A DNA stretch of 17,547 nucleotides from Deltaproteobacteria bacterium (GCA_020348625.1 CP070752.1:2881094-2898640), one strand, 5' to 3'. Shown: positions 1 through 7,505, numbered from the stretch's first letter. Translations and numbers: made by a program. Notes: a model not told the origin generated them from the letters alone.

Positions 1-552
1 CTTCCAGACGGCGATCCAGCTGGGAATAACCGGCAGCCGGAGCTTTAGGCCTGACACGTCGGCTGGCATGTAGAGCGGTTTCTTAGTCGTCGTCTGCCGA
101 ACCCCGCGGTAGATCGTTCCCAGGTACTTCATGTTGCCGTTCTTCGCCATCTCGGCCTGCGCCTGCTGGCCGAGCTTGCCGTTCCAGACGCGCATGTAGT
201 GATCGAAGTCCTTCATGACGTAAGGACCAGTGAAGAAGTAGTACGGGGGGGCGAAGATCTGCAGGAACTGCGTTCCGTTGGACTGCATCTCGACCTCGCC
301 GGCGCTGTTCAGCCGAATGATTTCCTCTTCCGACTTGGTGCCGAATTCGAACTGGACGGCGATTCTCCCACCACTCCTTTTTTCGATCAGTTCCTTAAAT
401 TTCTCAGCCGCATCAGTGAGGATATGCCCCGATGGAAACGGGCTTCCGATACGAATCGTCTTTTCTGCTGAGATAGCCTTTCCTGTGCCCATGAAAAGGA
501 AGTACAGGATTGCGATAATTGAGAGAATAAATGTGAATTTTGAATTTTTCAT
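1..552 (-). CDS. TRAP transporter solute-binding protein, DctP family (3' end outside window)
   Basis: This is the first 184 codons of a periplasmic substrate-binding subunit of a tripartite ATP-independent periplasmic (TRAP) transporter, which delivers an organic or sugar acid to the DctQ/DctM membrane subunits. Reading right to left it starts at ATG 552-550, behind a good GGAGGG site. It has a Sec signal peptide (hydrophobic residues 7-22, likely cleavage after ISA near residue 29). The DctP hallmarks follow: the opening strand KTIRIGSPFPSGH, then the GGRIAVQFEF strand, and a later RGVRQTTTKKPL/GLKLRLP stretch like the conserved ligand-contacting arginine region. DctQ and DctM would be expected beyond the left edge. 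It is the last gene of the minus-strand cluster in this window, so its substrate is probably the compound degraded by the isomerase and dehydrogenases upstream (inference). Base composition changes sharply inside the gene: about 59% G+C at 1-360 against about 42% at 361-552. Confidence 0.9.
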   Translation of the reverse strand, partial: MKNSKFTFILSIIAILYFLFMGTGKAISAEKTIRIGSPFPSGHILTDAAEKFKELIEKRSGGRIAVQFEFGTKSEEEIIRLNSAGEVEMQSNGTQFLQIFAPPYYFFTGPYVMKDFDHYMRVWNGKLGQQAQAEMAKNGNMKYLGTIYRGVRQTTTKKPLYMPADVSGLKLRLPVIPSWIAVWK

Positions 553-638
553 CACTTTCCCTCCATTGCCTGAGTCTTCTGAGTTAATAAATCCCCTCTT
601 ATTAACACGTTGTTGCGCCCCATTTCATCCAGCGATAC

Positions 639-718
639 CTATCACCTCCTTTCTCTTTTTGAACATCTAACTACCGGTTGAGCTACTATTCTCCTGCTAT
701 CACCTCCTTTCTATTTTT
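639..718 (-). repeat. Two copies of a 22-bp Shine-Dalgarno-containing element
   Basis: Positions 639-660 and 697-718 are direct repeats differing at one base, offset by 58 bp. On the minus strand each contains AGGAGGTGAT (650-641 and 708-699), an exact complement of the usual 16S rRNA 3' tail. The second copy also carries the TAG stop of the M24 gene (713-711). Neither copy has a start codon at normal spacing: after the left copy the first ATG (628) is about 16 nt away and opens only an 8-codon frame. The TRAP gene has its own separate site (GGAGGG just before 552). They may be remnants of a duplication or of deleted genes, or ribosome-loading sites. Confidence 0.7.
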
Positions 719-1814
719 CCAGGATTCCAGGCCTCTGAAACGCATATCCCTGGAGCTCCATCTCTAATACAGGGAATTGCACCGGCATTGAGAGGAGCAC
801 CGGACCCTTTGAGGTTGCAAGCATGGTGTCTTCGCTCTTTGTCCCTGCAATCGATGGGTTCCAGCAAAACGCCTGATTTTCCTGCACGATATCGGGCGTG
901 CGGAAATTCACCCGATAGTCACGACCCAGATATCCCGTTGCACCGCCCTGATGGTGGAATTGATATTCATCGGGATATCCCCTCTCCTTATACGCTTCGA
1001 TTCCCTTTTTCAAAGCCTCTACAACCGGTTTTCCCGGGATGGTATTGGCCATGAGAACACATTCTACATACACGTTGTCTTTATACTGTTTCATTAAACC
1101 GGCTGGTACCGTGCCGAACTGCACAAAACGAGTGAGGGTGACTATTAATCCCCATTTTCGTGCATTAACACCCAGCATGACCCGGTTTTTAATTTTTTTT
1201 TCAGTGGCGATTGGGTGGCGGAAATTCGCAATCCGCTCATCCGCGGCACAGAACGTGGTGACAAAATCCACCCGATTAGCCCACAGCCTTTGTGCAAGCC
1301 TGCCGATGACTTCACATTCCTTATCCCCGGGTTCAATGGTCTCAGCGGTTGCCTCGACAGCCCTGGAGGCGAGAAGACCAACTTCTTTATACCGCTCCAC
1401 CTCCCAGGAGGTCAGCGAATACCGCAACGGATTGATACGATGTGCAATATCTTCTGTTCCCGGGTGGGAAGCGTCACACCCTACCCTGCCCCCCTTGGTA
1501 AGCTCTTCAATTAATTCCTTCTCCCGTTCCTCAAACCATTTATAGGTCCTCAGCTCATATCCCTGATCCAGGATTCCTTCTTCCTTCTCTATTCGGGGAG
1601 CCTCGATATTGTTACAAATAACGTATTCATTTTCGGGTGTTAGGAGCAGTGGGGTTGCGCCCATTTCTGTGGCAATGCCCACCAGGTTGAGGTGCCCGCC
1701 AGTCAGCCACGAAAAATTGCATTGTCTTTTGAGAAGAACGGCATCGAGGCCCAACTTTCTCATGAGACCCCTGACCCGCTCCTTCTTTTCGATTATTTCG
1801 TCGCGGTTAACCAT
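711..1814 (-). CDS. M24 family (creatinase/aminopeptidase P-like) protein with missing metal ligands
   Basis: This 367-residue protein has the two-part layout of the M24B 'pita-bread' family: a creatinase-type N-terminal domain (about residues 8-130) and a C-terminal domain (about 135-340) starting at SWEVERYKEVGLLASRA. The start ATG 1814 follows AGGAGG. True M24 peptidases hold two metals with Asp, Asp, His, Glu, Glu. Aligning by eye, the first two positions fall on Gly215 and Thr226 (before the conserved TR at 228-229), the His is kept in the HH pair 287-288, the fourth is Asn319 (WNPSI where EPG is normal), and Glu328 is kept in SEDT. It is therefore probably not a two-metal peptidase. Creatinase is a metal-free member of this fold, so a hydrolase or lyase on a small molecule is plausible. 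It sits between uronate isomerase and TRAP binding-protein genes, which suggests a role in the same catabolic route. Databases would probably call it 'Xaa-Pro peptidase', which the residues do not support. Confidence 0.82.
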   Translation of the reverse strand: MVNRDEIIEKKERVRGLMRKLGLDAVLLKRQCNFSWLTGGHLNLVGIATEMGATPLLLTPENEYVICNNIEAPRIEKEEGILDQGYELRTYKWFEEREKELIEELTKGGRVGCDASHPGTEDIAHRINPLRYSLTSWEVERYKEVGLLASRAVEATAETIEPGDKECEVIGRLAQRLWANRVDFVTTFCAADERIANFRHPIATEKKIKNRVMLGVNARKWGLIVTLTRFVQFGTVPAGLMKQYKDNVYVECVLMANTIPGKPVVEALKKGIEAYKERGYPDEYQFHHQGGATGYLGRDYRVNFRTPDIVQENQAFCWNPSIAGTKSEDTMLATSKGPVLLSMPVQFPVLEMELQGYAFQRPGILEK

Positions 1815-2125
1815 TGGATCCTCCTTTGTAGTTCCGAATCACAGAGGCACACTGTTTGAGAGCTGGACAGGCTAAGCTCGTTAGCTTCGAGAGGAAATGT
1901 TCTTTGTTTCGTATCGCGGAATTGCGTTCTATTATTCTACTTTTTGGTTTCGGTGTCAAGGATTATTTGCAGAATTCCCCACACGTCTTTCACAAGGGAT
2001 TCAGTCAGGGAATCCGCATCGGAAAGGAAATAAAGATTGGATTGAGTCCTTGATACGGAAGATCGTTTGGTTTGCTCGATCTGAGCATGGAATAAGAGTT
2101 TATGGCACCAACACGCTAAGCTCTG
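1815..2125. other. Intergenic region between uronate isomerase and M24 genes
   Basis: This 311-bp gap carries the minus-strand promoter at 1931-1959 described separately and the AGGAGG site of the M24 gene. A weak inverted repeat GGATTC/GAATCC lies near 1998-2017 without a T-run after it, so no terminator can be called for the upstream isomerase gene. Open frames here on the plus strand (for example 1856-2053 and 1897-2172) have no family resemblance and no convincing ribosome binding site. Confidence 0.6.
1931..1959 (-). promoter_or_regulatory. Sigma-70-like promoter for the M24 (and TRAP) genes
   Basis: On the minus strand there is a perfect -35 box TTGACA (1959-1954), a 17-bp spacer, and a -10 box AATAAT (1936-1931) that matches five of six consensus bases. 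Transcription would begin near 1924, leaving a leader of about 110 nt before the M24 start at 1814. This suggests that the M24-TRAP pair can be transcribed separately from the isomerase and dehydrogenase genes upstream. It was found by eye. Confidence 0.6.
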
Positions 2126-3565
2126 TTACAAACGGAAGAGCCTTTTTTGATTCTCGTACATCAGCGCTTTAACAGCATTAACACCACCCGGCCTTGACAT
2201 CTGCCCATCCGAAATAAGCTTGCCGATTGCCCTGCATATCACCCTGTCAAAGACCTCAAAACGACTGCCAACGGATAGAATCTTCCTGCCGTCGCAAACA
2301 GGGCCACCGCCAGCAGTAAGTACAGATGCTCCACCAGCGTGAAGCAAATATTGCTCCATTACGTAGGGTGTGTCATTGTGCCACCACGGAAACCCCGCAT
2401 GCGCATTTGGAAAGGCCCGCTCAAGCATCACGTGAACATGGGCATATGTTTGATTCATCGGGTACAGAAGGAGATGTGATTGATTCTCGGTTTTTCCGCT
2501 GAAAAACCTCGAGAGCAGAGGGCTGAGGTTTTCTACAACGTTGGGGTTATCAAACGAGATATCGCCGCCAACATCGGTTCCCCACCTATTGAATAGATAT
2601 TCATTCGCATTCCTGAATGCGCCGTAATGGATTTGGGTAACCATTCCCCTATCCTGGTTCATCTCGCAGAACCTATGCATCATATAGGAGATGAAATCAC
2701 GAGTCTCCACGGACCTGCTGCCGTATCTTTCCCCTCTTTCATAGGCGTGGTGAAAAATCTTCTCAACCCGGCTCTCGGCTACCTCTAATCCGTATGGCTC
2801 AAGCAACCCGTGGTCGCTGGCCCTTGCCCCCCTTTGGGCGAAGTATTCATGTCTCTTCCTCAAAGCCCCCACAAGGCCCTGAAGTGTCGTATCCTCGCCA
2901 GTCAATTGACAGATTCTCTCGACCCTTGGCCGCCAATCATCGCTGAAGATATTGCAGTAGGCATCGGGCCTGAAGGTCGGCAAGAAACTCATTCCATCTA
3001 TTTCCTCTGCCATTTCGTGATAGCCCAAGTCGTCCGAAGGTTCATCGGTCGTACAGATAACCCTTGCTCGAATCCGCTTCAAAATAGCTTGCGGCAGCAT
3101 CTCCCTTTCCTGTAGCCGCTTATTGGCCATCGACCAGATTACATCACCGGTATTCCCATCTAGCACCAAATCAATGCCGAACATCCTCCGCAAATCGAGA
3201 TGCAACCATTGATGAACATGGTTACCCTCAAGCATAGGGAAAACCCTGCTGAGGGCCATCCACTTATCGTAATCGGAAATCTCATGGTCCCGAGCAAGGG
3301 CCTGGGAAAACCCTTTGAACTTCGCCGCTAGCTGGATAATATAGTGATCATTGTTCGCATATTCCTCCCTGGGTTCAAGCACCTCGGCTCTCCAGATATT
3401 GGGGAAGGGACGGTTTTCGACAATCTGCCTCAAATTGTGATGTGTGTGCGTGTCAACTATGCCGACATCCTCTCTCAGAGGAACTGCAACCTCATGATAC
3501 AGCCCTATCGCCTCTCTAGTATCCAAGAGCCAATTCACTCCAAGGAACTGTTCGTCCTCCGGCAT
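2126..3565 (-). CDS. uxaC: Uronate (glucuronate/galacturonate) isomerase family protein
   Basis: This is a 479-residue member of the UxaC branch of the amidohydrolase superfamily, close to the usual length of about 470. UxaC converts D-glucuronate to D-fructuronate, or D-galacturonate to D-tagaturonate, in the cytoplasm. Visible motifs in order are the metal site VDTHTHHNL (37-45; Asp38, His40, His42), CTTDEPSDD (171-179), LPTFRPD (195-201), SDHG (250-253), QIHYGAFRN (311-319) and PWWHND (393-398). The C-terminal DGRKILS/SRFEVFDRV stretch resembles the family's Arg-rich end. The second Asp of the usual TDDP motif is Glu175, and overall the protein looks divergent, so substrate preference is open. 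The ATG at 3565 follows GGGAGG. It lies 96 bp after the interrupted ABC ATPase gene. None of the usual partners (UxaB, UxuB, UxuA, KdgK, KdgA) are in the window. Confidence 0.85.
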   Translation of the reverse strand: MPEDEQFLGVNWLLDTREAIGLYHEVAVPLREDVGIVDTHTHHNLRQIVENRPFPNIWRAEVLEPREEYANNDHYIIQLAAKFKGFSQALARDHEISDYDKWMALSRVFPMLEGNHVHQWLHLDLRRMFGIDLVLDGNTGDVIWSMANKRLQEREMLPQAILKRIRARVICTTDEPSDDLGYHEMAEEIDGMSFLPTFRPDAYCNIFSDDWRPRVERICQLTGEDTTLQGLVGALRKRHEYFAQRGARASDHGLLEPYGLEVAESRVEKIFHHAYERGERYGSRSVETRDFISYMMHRFCEMNQDRGMVTQIHYGAFRNANEYLFNRWGTDVGGDISFDNPNVVENLSPLLSRFFSGKTENQSHLLLYPMNQTYAHVHVMLERAFPNAHAGFPWWHNDTPYVMEQYLLHAGGASVLTAGGGPVCDGRKILSVGSRFEVFDRVICRAIGKLISDGQMSRPGGVNAVKALMYENQKRLFRL

Positions 3566-3661
3566 TTCCTGTCCCTCCCGAATAGACCAGGCATCTCTTA
3601 TCCCAAAAACTTCTGCTTACATCCCAGGCTACTGACGAGCATGGTGCCACGAAAACCAGAA

Positions 3662-4759
3662 CTATAAGACTTGTTCAGTAGACTTATCGAAAAGGTGCAT
3701 TTGGTTCAAATCAACCAACAATTCCATCTCGGCATGGGGCTTGGCACGAGTCTGAGGATCAACGGCGGCCGTGAGCTGAGCCGACCCGCAGGTAGTTAAA
3801 AGGATTACCTCCGATCCTACTGGCTCAACAACCTCAACAGTCGCATGTAAGGGCTCGCCACCTGGAAACGGTCCCCTGATCTCCTTATCATAGATATCTT
3901 GTGGCCTGATTCCCAAGATCACTTCTTGGTCCTTTGCCTTAAGATATCGGTCTTCAAGGCCTTTAGGAACCTGCAGTTTGAAAGTCTCTCCCGCGAGGAA
4001 AAGTGATCCATCCTCCTCCCTAACATGCACATCGAGAAAATTCATGGCCGGGCTTCCGATAAACCCTGCCACGAAGATATTTCTGGGGTTGTTATATACT
4101 TCGAGTGGGGTTCCTATCTGCATAATGACTCCGTCTTTCATGACGACAATTCTCTCGGCAAGCGTCATGGCCTCAATCTGATCATGGGTCACGTAAACGA
4201 TGGTCGTTTCCAATTGCTCATGGAGCTTGGCAAGCTCCCCTCGCATCTGTACCCGCAGCTTAGCATCAAGATTGCTCAGCGGTTCATCAAAGAGACAGGC
4301 CTGGGGCTTTCAAACGATGGCACGTCCCATGGCAACCCGTTGCCGCTGCCCCCCTGACAGCTCCTTGGGCTTCCTTGCCAGCAGTTCCTCGATTCCGAGA
4401 ATTCGTGCCCCTTCCCTTACCCTTGAATCAATTTCGTTTCTTGCGAGTCGCCTCAGCCTCAGCCCGAATGACATGTTTTTGTACACGCTCATATGGGGAT
4501 ACAAGGCGTAGTTCTGAAACACCATTGCGATGTCCCTGTCTTTGGGCGGAATATCATTCACTTTCTGGTCGCCTATATAGATCTCCCCCTCGGTCAGTTC
4601 CTCCAAACCTGCAATCATCCTGAGCGTAGTGGTTTTTCCGCATCCCGATGGACCAACGAGGGCTATGAACTCCTTGTCTTCTACTGTCAAATTGATCCTG
4701 TCGACCGCTGTGACTGTTCCAAAGCGTTTGACTACATCTCTCAATTCTATCTCGGCCAT
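3662..4759 (-). pseudogene. UgpC/MalK-type sugar ABC transporter ATPase interrupted by an in-frame TGA
   Basis: This is one continuous reading frame of 366 codons, the normal length for the family, broken only by TGA at 4312-4310 (codon 150). Before the stop are Walker [10 protein letters not shown] (36-44), the Q-loop Gln82 and the signature LSGGQ (134-138). In the same frame after the stop come the Walker B region [11 protein letters not shown] (155-165), the H-loop VTHDQ and a C-terminal TOBE-type regulatory domain ending at a TAG. Homologues usually have Arg at this place, so a single CGA to TGA change explains it. The fragment before the stop lacks Walker B and cannot be a working ATPase. 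The second half has an internal Met (4246) but no sign of a real start. TGA is an ordinary stop elsewhere in the window, so recoding is unlikely; a pseudogene or a sequencing error is more likely. The gene starts at ATG 4759 behind GGGAG. No ABC permease or ABC-type binding protein is nearby. Confidence 0.85.
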
Positions 4760-4828
4760 AAAACTGTCTCCCAGAGGGTTACTTCATCAATATGGTAGGT
4801 CATTTGTCTGACGTCCATAATTGAGCAC

Positions 4829-4853
4829 CAAAGGGTCAGTTGAGGGCCCTTTG
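4829..4853. repeat. Inverted repeat upstream of the ABC ATPase gene
   Basis: CAAAGGG (4829-4835) and CCCTTTG (4847-4853) form a perfect 7-bp stem around an 11-nt loop. It lies about 70 bp upstream of the ATPase start in the 269-bp gap after the Ldh2 gene. It has no T-run on the minus strand, so it could be an operator or an mRNA hairpin rather than a terminator. Nothing else clear is visible in 4760-5028. Confidence 0.35.
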
Positions 4854-5028
4854 TATTCGCCCTACCCGAACAAGAGTAATTTACTACGGAGTCCCCAATC
4901 CTGCAAGCCACGCAAACAATTAAATGCACAATACCCCTCACCTTGATTTATTGAGCCAATCCCCAGGGATGCCTGGCCCTAAAACACCACGGCTTGCCTT
5001 GGTATTCGTTTTGTTCGAAGGCCTCTTC

Positions 5029-6072
5029 TTAGGCTGGAAATGGAACCCCGAAATCCTCGCCTAATTGTCGCAGCAGGGCAGCGTCTTCCTCTCTGATGGG
5101 GCACCCCTGCTTCTCCCGCTGCATCTTGACGCGCAATTCAGGCTCCCCCGGTATCAGAATCTCATCGATTCCATCCATTCTCGGTTGGTTCTTCAGATCG
5201 CTAAGAAACTCATCCATACGGCTCTTAAATTCCTCCACTGGACAGAAGGCCGCAATGTCTATTGCCTGAACGTAATGGCCCATAAACGCCTTCTGTTCCC
5301 AGTCATCGAATTTCCGAATAATGTGGGCACCGTACGGCATCCCAGTCAGACGGCTCGAGAGAATTTCGATCATCAGGCTGATGGCATAGCCCTTAGCACC
5401 GCTCATCGGCACAACGGCATATGCTTTGGTAGCATCGGTCACCGGCTTTCCGTTCCGATCAACCGCCCAGTTTGGTGGAATGGTTTTACCCGCCTCTGCT
5501 GCGGCCCGGACTTTGCCAAAGGCCACCTCGCTCGTCGCCATATCCATGCAAAACCAAGGCTGCGTCCCTGCGGGAACACAGCAGCAGATCGGGTTGGTGC
5601 CCATAAACTTATCCCGCCCGCCAAAGGGAATGACATCACACTCGCCATCAGACATAACCAAACCTATACAGTCCTGCTTGGCGCAATACTCTGCATAGTA
5701 GGCCGCTGCACCGAAGTGATTAGAGTTCCTCACCGCAACAATACCCGTGCCAGCTTCCCGTGCAAGCTCAACTGCCTTTCGCGCCGCCTCAAGGGTGGAG
5801 ACCTGACCCAGCGAGAAATCTGCATCCAGGATTCCCACTCCAGACCTCTTCCGCTCGAAAGAGAATCGAGGGTTTGGGTTAATAAGCCCCTTCTCCAATC
5901 GGCGCACATACAGATTGCTGAGGTAAATGCCGTGCGTATCGATTCCCCTCAGATTGGACTCTACCAAGATCTCGGCGACGATCTTTGCATCTTCTTCCGG
6001 TACACCGACTTTCTGCAATACCCCTTTGCCAAAGGCCCTCAATGCCTCCGCTGCAATTAGTGTGGCAGCCAT
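5029..6072 (-). CDS. Ldh2-family malate/L-lactate/ureidoglycolate-type dehydrogenase
   Basis: This 347-residue NAD(P)-dependent oxidoreductase belongs to the Ldh2/YlbC/YiaK family, which reduces 2-keto acids or oxidises 2-hydroxy acids with a fold unlike ordinary lactate dehydrogenase. It shows RGIDTHGI (42-49, catalytic-type His47), NSNHFGAAAYY (116-126), MGTNP (157-161), DMATS (177-181) and AKGYAISLMIEIL (226-238). Start ATG 6072 follows AAGGAG at a 7-nt spacing. It lies 90 bp after the 2-hydroxyacid dehydrogenase gene and probably shares its transcript. A known family member, E. coli YiaK, is a 2,3-diketo-L-gulonate reductase encoded with a TRAP transporter, so a sugar-acid substrate fits the neighbours here. 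The exact substrate cannot be read from the sequence. Confidence 0.9.
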   Translation of the reverse strand: MAATLIAAEALRAFGKGVLQKVGVPEEDAKIVAEILVESNLRGIDTHGIYLSNLYVRRLEKGLINPNPRFSFERKRSGVGILDADFSLGQVSTLEAARKAVELAREAGTGIVAVRNSNHFGAAAYYAEYCAKQDCIGLVMSDGECDVIPFGGRDKFMGTNPICCCVPAGTQPWFCMDMATSEVAFGKVRAAAEAGKTIPPNWAVDRNGKPVTDATKAYAVVPMSGAKGYAISLMIEILSSRLTGMPYGAHIIRKFDDWEQKAFMGHYVQAIDIAAFCPVEEFKSRMDEFLSDLKNQPRMDGIDEILIPGEPELRVKMQREKQGCPIREEDAALLRQLGEDFGVPFPA

Positions 6073-6162
6073 CAGAAAACTCCTTCTTCTGATTCATGAT
6101 TGCTGTTTATTACCAACTCGAGAGCCTATTCCCAATGCACTGAATGCTCCCTTCAATTCTCC

Positions 6163-7119
6163 TTAGATTGCCCGCGCTGGCGGTTCCTCCTCCTTCAGAA
6201 CTGCCACTAAATTGCGGATCGCCATCGTTGCCTGTCGAACCACACTCTCATAGGTTCTTGAACTGATATGGGGGGTCAAAATGACGTTTTCCAGGCCGCT
6301 CATAATTAATGGATCATCGGGTTCGGGTGGCTCCTGATCCACAACATCCGCCGCATATCCAGCAATCTGACCTTTTCTCAGTGCATCTAGTAAATCGGCC
6401 GTGTTCACTAGTCCACCCCGAGCGCAGTTAATCGGATAGGCGCTCGGCTTCATGAGTTCCAGCCGCTTATGATTGATGAAACCACGGTTCTCAGGGGTTA
6501 GATTCATGTGCAAGGTGACGAAATCGGCCTGACCAAGTATCTCCTCTGCCGTGACACATCTCCCGACAGGGTATTCTTGACAGAAGGGATCATCCCAATT
6601 CGGGTCACACCCAAGTACCTTCATCTCAAAGGCCAAAGCCCTTTTCGCCACCTGCCTGCCAATTCGACCCATGCCAATGATACCCATAACCTTACACCAT
6701 AATTCGTGGCCTGTCATCCGCTTCCACTGTCCCTCTTTTACTAGCTGGTTTTCCTGCGGAATATTCCTGGCCAGAGACACCATCAATCCAAACACGTGCT
6801 CCGCTACTGTCACCTCATTGACGCCCGGGGTGAAGGTTACCGGCACACCCAGTTGCCGGGCTGCTTTAAGGTCAATTCGGTCCACCCCGATTCCGTATTT
6901 GCTGATAACCTTCAGTTTCGGCACGCCCTTTTCGATAACTCTCCTAGTGATGGAATCATCCCCACAGATGATGCCATCTACCTCCCCCAACAAACTGATC
7001 ATCTGGGTTTCGACCAGGGGTCCCCTGGCCGTTACGATCTCAAAGCCCTGTGCCTGTAAAAGGTCATGATGGGCCCCTGGTGTATCCATAAATGATGTTG
7101 TAGTTACTAAGACGCGCAT
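6163..7119 (-). CDS. D-isomer-specific 2-hydroxyacid dehydrogenase (phosphoglycerate dehydrogenase-like)
   Basis: This 318-residue NAD-dependent dehydrogenase of the SerA/2-hydroxyacid family interconverts a D-2-hydroxy acid and the matching keto acid. It shows SKYGIGVDRIDL (73-84), the nucleotide loop GMGRIG (149-154) followed by acidic Asp172 (favours NAD over NADP), and the catalytic set Arg234 in NCARGG, Glu263 in DQEPPEP and His284 in TPHISS. It lacks the C-terminal ACT extension of long serine-pathway SerA, and its setting among sugar-acid genes argues for a catabolic role. Start ATG 7119 follows GAGGG. It is the first clear gene of the minus-strand cluster and faces the 657-bp divergent region, so a promoter for the cluster should lie just upstream; no consensus boxes are obvious there. 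Confidence 0.9.
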   Translation of the reverse strand: MRVLVTTTSFMDTPGAHHDLLQAQGFEIVTARGPLVETQMISLLGEVDGIICGDDSITRRVIEKGVPKLKVISKYGIGVDRIDLKAARQLGVPVTFTPGVNEVTVAEHVFGLMVSLARNIPQENQLVKEGQWKRMTGHELWCKVMGIIGMGRIGRQVAKRALAFEMKVLGCDPNWDDPFCQEYPVGRCVTAEEILGQADFVTLHMNLTPENRGFINHKRLELMKPSAYPINCARGGLVNTADLLDALRKGQIAGYAADVVDQEPPEPDDPLIMSGLENVILTPHISSRTYESVVRQATMAIRNLVAVLKEEEPPARAI

Positions 7120-7379
7120 ATGATCCCTCGCTTAGCTCTGCAAGCTCCGAAAGAAATACCTCCAGAAACCAAGAGGATAACCCATTGTGTTGAAAATGCT
7201 CGTCCTCCTACGAGCTTGTGAATTTCAATCACGCTTTGAAGGTATGGATTCAGAAAAGGGGTATTTGAACCATTTTGTTGCGATATCCGGGGATAAATTC
7301 GCATCAAATGATCAAGGGGATTTTGATACTCAGAAAAGACGGACATATGTTAGCACAGATCTCCTTTATGGTCCACCTA

Positions 7380-7505
7380 TTATTTCTGCTCATCCTCATC
7401 AGAGCTGCCGGCGTTCTGTGATACGCCTGCCTTGTCTTTCCAAGGGAAGGTCATTCCAGGGCTCACCGAAGTTCCCTGGTGGGTATTCGAATCGATGGTC
7501 TCCAT
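7380..7505 (-). CDS. Possible small ORF of 41 residues (doubtful)
   Basis: An ATG at 7505 follows GGGGAAAGT, a passable ribosome binding site, and the frame runs 41 codons to tandem stops TAA TAG. The product would be hydrophilic and end in an acidic run (GSSDEDEQK), without a signal peptide or membrane segment. The same frame is open further upstream, to about 7610, so it could also be the tail of a decayed gene. No family is recognised. Length and composition alone do not prove that it is translated. Confidence 0.22.
   Translation of the reverse strand: METIDSNTHQGTSVSPGMTFPWKDKAGVSQNAGSSDEDEQK

Noticed and set aside
639..718. The ATCACCTCCTTTCT stretches as fragments of a 16S rRNA 3' end on the plus strand
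   Set aside because: Similarity ends at about 14 bases with no further rRNA sequence upstream; on the minus strand the same bases are simply strong Shine-Dalgarno sites.
4310..4312. TGA as a selenocysteine codon in the ABC ATPase
   Set aside because: The position is normally Arg, no Cys/Sec chemistry is expected in this protein, and no clear SECIS-like hairpin was seen right after it.
4747..4941. Minus-strand 64-codon ORF overlapping the ABC ATPase start
   Set aside because: No family resemblance, no good ribosome binding site, and the ATPase start has its own site inside it.
5065..6060. Plus-strand 331-codon open frame opposite the Ldh2-type gene
   Set aside because: It is antisense to a gene with clear conserved motifs, and its translation shows no recognisable domain; most likely a by-product of codon bias.
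7107..7346. Minus-strand 79-codon ORF overlapping the start of the 2-hydroxyacid dehydrogenase gene, with AAAGGAG upstream
   Set aside because: Spacing to its ATG is too long (about 14 nt), it resembles no protein, and it runs through the real gene's ribosome binding site.
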